From Parabacteroides hominis (GTDB lineage: Bacteria; Bacteroidota; Bacteroidia; Bacteroidales; Tannerellaceae): 22,517 bases of DNA. The notes beneath the pieces are model-generated. The model searched no databases. It saw nothing but the letters and a program-made list of their open reading frames with translations, and had not been told where the DNA came from. The translations under genes and the position numbers were made by a program. Positions 19,975-22,517 of this stretch are shown here, piece by piece. The DNA is taken from the NCBI RefSeq assembly GCF_014287585.1, contig NZ_JACOOJ010000051.1, positions 1 to 22,517 on the forward strand, read 5' to 3'. The stretch's first letter is position 1. Every line of letters begins with the position of its first letter.

Positions 19975-22517
19975 ATGAACAAGAGATTTTCTACTCTTTT
20001 GGCTACCGCTCTGGTAGCTGGTGGACTGTCTTTCAATGCGGCTGCTACAAGCTATTTACCTTCAACGGTAGATAATGGAAGCGTAAAGGAAGGCGTCAAT
20101 GCGTATTTAAAGGCAGGAGACAACTATTTGGCTGTTAAAGCCGATGGCAATTTAGAAATTATTACTTCTACAGATTTAAATGGCACAAATTTGTCTTCTG
20201 CTCTTTGGACAATTAAAGCTGTTCCTACAACAACTGTTACAGGAACGACTTATGCTTATCAATTTACAAACAAAGGAACAGGCCAGTTGCTTTCTATCGA
20301 ACTGAAATCGAATAAGGCTGATACAGGTAAAGAGAATTTGAAAATTGAGGCAGGTAACACAAACTGGGGATGGGACAGTGAAAATGGTCTATATGCATTG
20401 ACTGCTGACTCTGTGTTCTGGATTGATGGAAAAGATTTGAAAGCCGATAAAGGGACTACTGTTGGTGTTGTTACTTCGGCTATTACTTATGGAGAAGTTG
20501 CAGTAGATGCTAAAATAGGTATGACTGCCGATGATTTTGCTGCTTTAGTAAAAGACGGTAAACTGTATTTCAATGGCGAAGATGTTTCGGCTGGCCAGAA
20601 GAACGTGCTGACTGCAAATAAGTGGACGGCTGAAAGCTATAAAATTGCTACAGAAGGATTTGCTGGTGAATCTTCCCCGGTAGATGTATTATATTTGACC
20701 AACGGTGAAAAAGTAGCTGGTTATGATAATGCTTTGGCTAAAACAGATAATAAGAAAAAATATTTGGTTGTAGACCATAGCTTCTATAACGCACCGGCAA
20801 ATACATTAAACATTTTGTCTGTTGATACCTTGTCATTTGACCCTACAACAACAGCGGCAGATGGTACAACTGTAAAAATCAATGCTCGTACAGCCCACAA
20901 TGGTAAACACCATCCGTTTGCAGCAGCTTTCAAAGCTGAATATTATATCGCAAACGATTCTATTGTGTTGACTTCATTGTATCAGCCTGCTTCTATTCTG
21001 GTAACAACGACTTTGGATAAATTAGCAATGCCTACATATAGTACTTTAGAAGCCGTTACCAATTTGGTGAAAGCTATTAAATCGTTCTATGAAGGTGGTA
21101 CCACTGGCAAACCGGCAGCTAATGCTACTTTTGCCGAAGCTACTTTTAACGAATCTTTTGCATACGAAGCAAGCAAACCAACAACAGGTGCAGACTTAAT
21201 TGAAGCTGCAGAAAAGCAGATCAAAGAAACAAAAGATGCTGAAGATGCGACTGATGCCCAGAAAGAAAAATTAGCAACAGAAAAAGCGGATGCAAATGCT
21301 TTGATCGCAGCAATCAAAGGTTTAAAAGTGGTTACTGCTACAACTGGTGCTGCCGTTCCTGCCGTTGTCACTACCGACAAATACAAAGACGGATCAAACT
21401 TTGAAGATGGTTTGACTGCTTTGAATATTGCTAAAGCAGACAAACAAATTGTTGTTCGCAAACTTTCTGATACAAAGGTTGTAACAATTGCAGGTAAAGA
21501 CGATGCCTCAAACCTGATCGCTCTGATTCAACCGTATGCAACAAAACCGGGTATTGGTGGCGATGCTGAAATAGCAGAAGGTCTGTATTATATTATTAAC
21601 GCAGAGAAAGAAAAGAGCGCAGGTGTTGCTAACGAATATTATGGCTTATACTTTGATGCAAGCCCGGTTAATCCTGCTAACTATGTAGCAAAAACTCAGG
21701 CATTCAATCCGTTCGCTCAATTCGTAGTTTCTAAAGCTGCCGGTGTAGACAAAGGCAATTACACAATTGAAAACCGTGCAACAACAGATGCTAAGTGGCA
21801 GGGTGTAACCAACGTTGTAGACAAAGACAACAACATCTTCGTTATCGGTGGCGACACAATCCAGTTGGTAGCAGCCGAAGACGTAGACGCAGACAACGCT
21901 TATATCGGCTACAAATATATCACAGCTAACGATGCCAAGAACAACAAGTTCACCATCACTTCTGCTGCTGACGTATTGGAAGGACAGAGCATTGTTATGA
22001 CAAAAGACTCTACACTGAAAGTAGCAACTCCGGAAGGCGAAGTTCTTTATACATTAGTTCCTTCTGCAGAAGAAGAATATGGTGTAGAAGATGCTTTGGC
22101 AAAAGTAACTTACACAATCATGGATGCTGACAGCGCATTTATCATTAAGAATGCTGCCGGACAGTATGTATTCTCTAACGGTAAGTATGCAACTAAGAAC
22201 GGTACTCCGGTTCAGTTCACTATGATCGCTGTCGATGCTGATTCTACTTATGTATTGTATGATGAAGAGAACAGCAAAAAGTTAGTTGTAAGCACCCAGT
22301 ACAAGACTATCTCAGGTGAAAATGCGAAAACAGCTCGCAACGACATGTTCATCGTTAAACCGCAGTCTGCTCCTGCTTCTTACAAATCTCTGCCGAAGCA
22401 CGTACGCATCCAGGCAATCAACGGCGACTATGCTACTGTTAACGGCGCTAACCAGGGTATCGCTGTTCGCGAAGGTGATTTGAAGGCTGATGCTTATAGC
22501 AACTTAGACTTTATCTT
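19975..22517 (+). CDS. Large secreted surface protein, possibly S-layer-like (partial, runs off the window)
   Basis: The frame is open from the ATG at 19975 to the window end (847 complete codons, no stop). An in-frame ATG two codons earlier (19969) is an alternative start. The N-terminus is a signal peptide (MNKRFSTLLATALVAGGLSF, cleaved near NAAA). The mature part is rich in Ala, Thr, Lys and Asp, contains no Cys, and has no enzyme motif that I can recognise. A helical segment of about 45 residues lies near 405-450, between beta-rich parts. At least seven D-(S/T)-(A/I/L/V/T) triplets, the Bacteroidetes O-glycosylation sequon, are present at 145, 284, 328, 627, 678, 719 and 756. It resembles Parabacteroides secreted proteins of the DUF6383 kind and may be a surface-layer glycoprotein, but the C-terminus that would help decide is missing. 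Expression probably comes from cassette B upstream. Confidence 0.75.
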   Translation, partial: MNKRFSTLLATALVAGGLSFNAAATSYLPSTVDNGSVKEGVNAYLKAGDNYLAVKADGNLEIITSTDLNGTNLSSALWTIKAVPTTTVTGTTYAYQFTNKGTGQLLSIELKSNKADTGKENLKIEAGNTNWGWDSENGLYALTADSVFWIDGKDLKADKGTTVGVVTSAITYGEVAVDAKIGMTADDFAALVKDGKLYFNGEDVSAGQKNVLTANKWTAESYKIATEGFAGESSPVDVLYLTNGEKVAGYDNALAKTDNKKKYLVVDHSFYNAPANTLNILSVDTLSFDPTTTAADGTTVKINARTAHNGKHHPFAAAFKAEYYIANDSIVLTSLYQPASILVTTTLDKLAMPTYSTLEAVTNLVKAIKSFYEGGTTGKPAANATFAEATFNESFAYEASKPTTGADLIEAAEKQIKETKDAEDATDAQKEKLATEKADANALIAAIKGLKVVTATTGAAVPAVVTTDKYKDGSNFEDGLTALNIAKADKQIVVRKLSDTKVVTIAGKDDASNLIALIQPYATKPGIGGDAEIAEGLYYIINAEKEKSAGVANEYYGLYFDASPVNPANYVAKTQAFNPFAQFVVSKAAGVDKGNYTIENRATTDAKWQGVTNVVDKDNNIFVIGGDTIQLVAAEDVDADNAYIGYKYITANDAKNNKFTITSAADVLEGQSIVMTKDSTLKVATPEGEVLYTLVPSAEEEYGVEDALAKVTYTIMDADSAFIIKNAAGQYVFSNGKYATKNGTPVQFTMIAVDADSTYVLYDEENSKKLVVSTQYKTISGENAKTARNDMFIVKPQSAPASYKSLPKHVRIQAINGDYATVNGANQGIAVREGDLKADAYSNLDFI

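Overview
The window looks like a chromosome segment from a Bacteroidales bacterium, most likely Parabacteroides or a close relative. The reasons are: a SusC/SusD pair; Bacteroidetes-type -7 boxes (TAnnTTTG) in front of most genes instead of TATAAT; weak Shine-Dalgarno sequences; an ECF sigma factor of the kind common in gut Bacteroidales; and a very large secreted protein resembling Parabacteroides surface proteins. Everything here was read by eye; no database search was possible.

Layout. (1) 1-894: an Rpn/PD-(D/E)XK nuclease-transposase gene broken by one in-frame amber codon. (2) 895-9950: a polysaccharide utilisation locus on the + strand: a long leader region, susC, susD, a terminator plus a fresh promoter, a heparinase II/III-family protein (probable polysaccharide lyase) and a Ser-type sulfatase lipoprotein. 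(3) 9951-12158: a 45-bp-arm inverted repeat separates it from a convergent GH2 glycosidase that probably works in the same pathway. Together the genes suggest import and breakdown of a sulfated, uronic-acid-containing glycan: surface capture by SusD/SusC, eliminative cleavage by the lyase, desulfation, then removal of a beta-linked sugar. The exact substrate is not readable from the sequence. (4) 12268-15806: an outer-membrane beta-barrel protein (- strand) and a divergent periplasmic nitroreductase-like protein. (5) 15807-16613: an ECF sigma factor with no anti-sigma gene beside it.

(6) 16614-19974 is a repeat-dense, gene-poor region of about 3.4 kb. It holds one AAA ATPase gene bounded by perfect 33-bp inverted repeats, two inverted copies of a long nested palindrome, a 22-bp-period array of mini-palindromes, and two direct copies of a 453-bp cassette. 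Each cassette carries a promoter, a roughly 270-nt transcribed stretch and a strong terminator-like hairpin. (7) The second cassette lies directly upstream of the last gene (19975 to beyond the window end), a cysteine-free secreted protein with several Bacteroidetes O-glycosylation sequons, possibly an S-layer-like surface glycoprotein.

The most interesting signals are the duplicated 453-bp cassette upstream of the surface-protein gene, with a change in the promoter of one copy, and a shared inverted repeat AGTTCT-N3-AGAACT just after the promoters of both susC and the sigma-factor gene.
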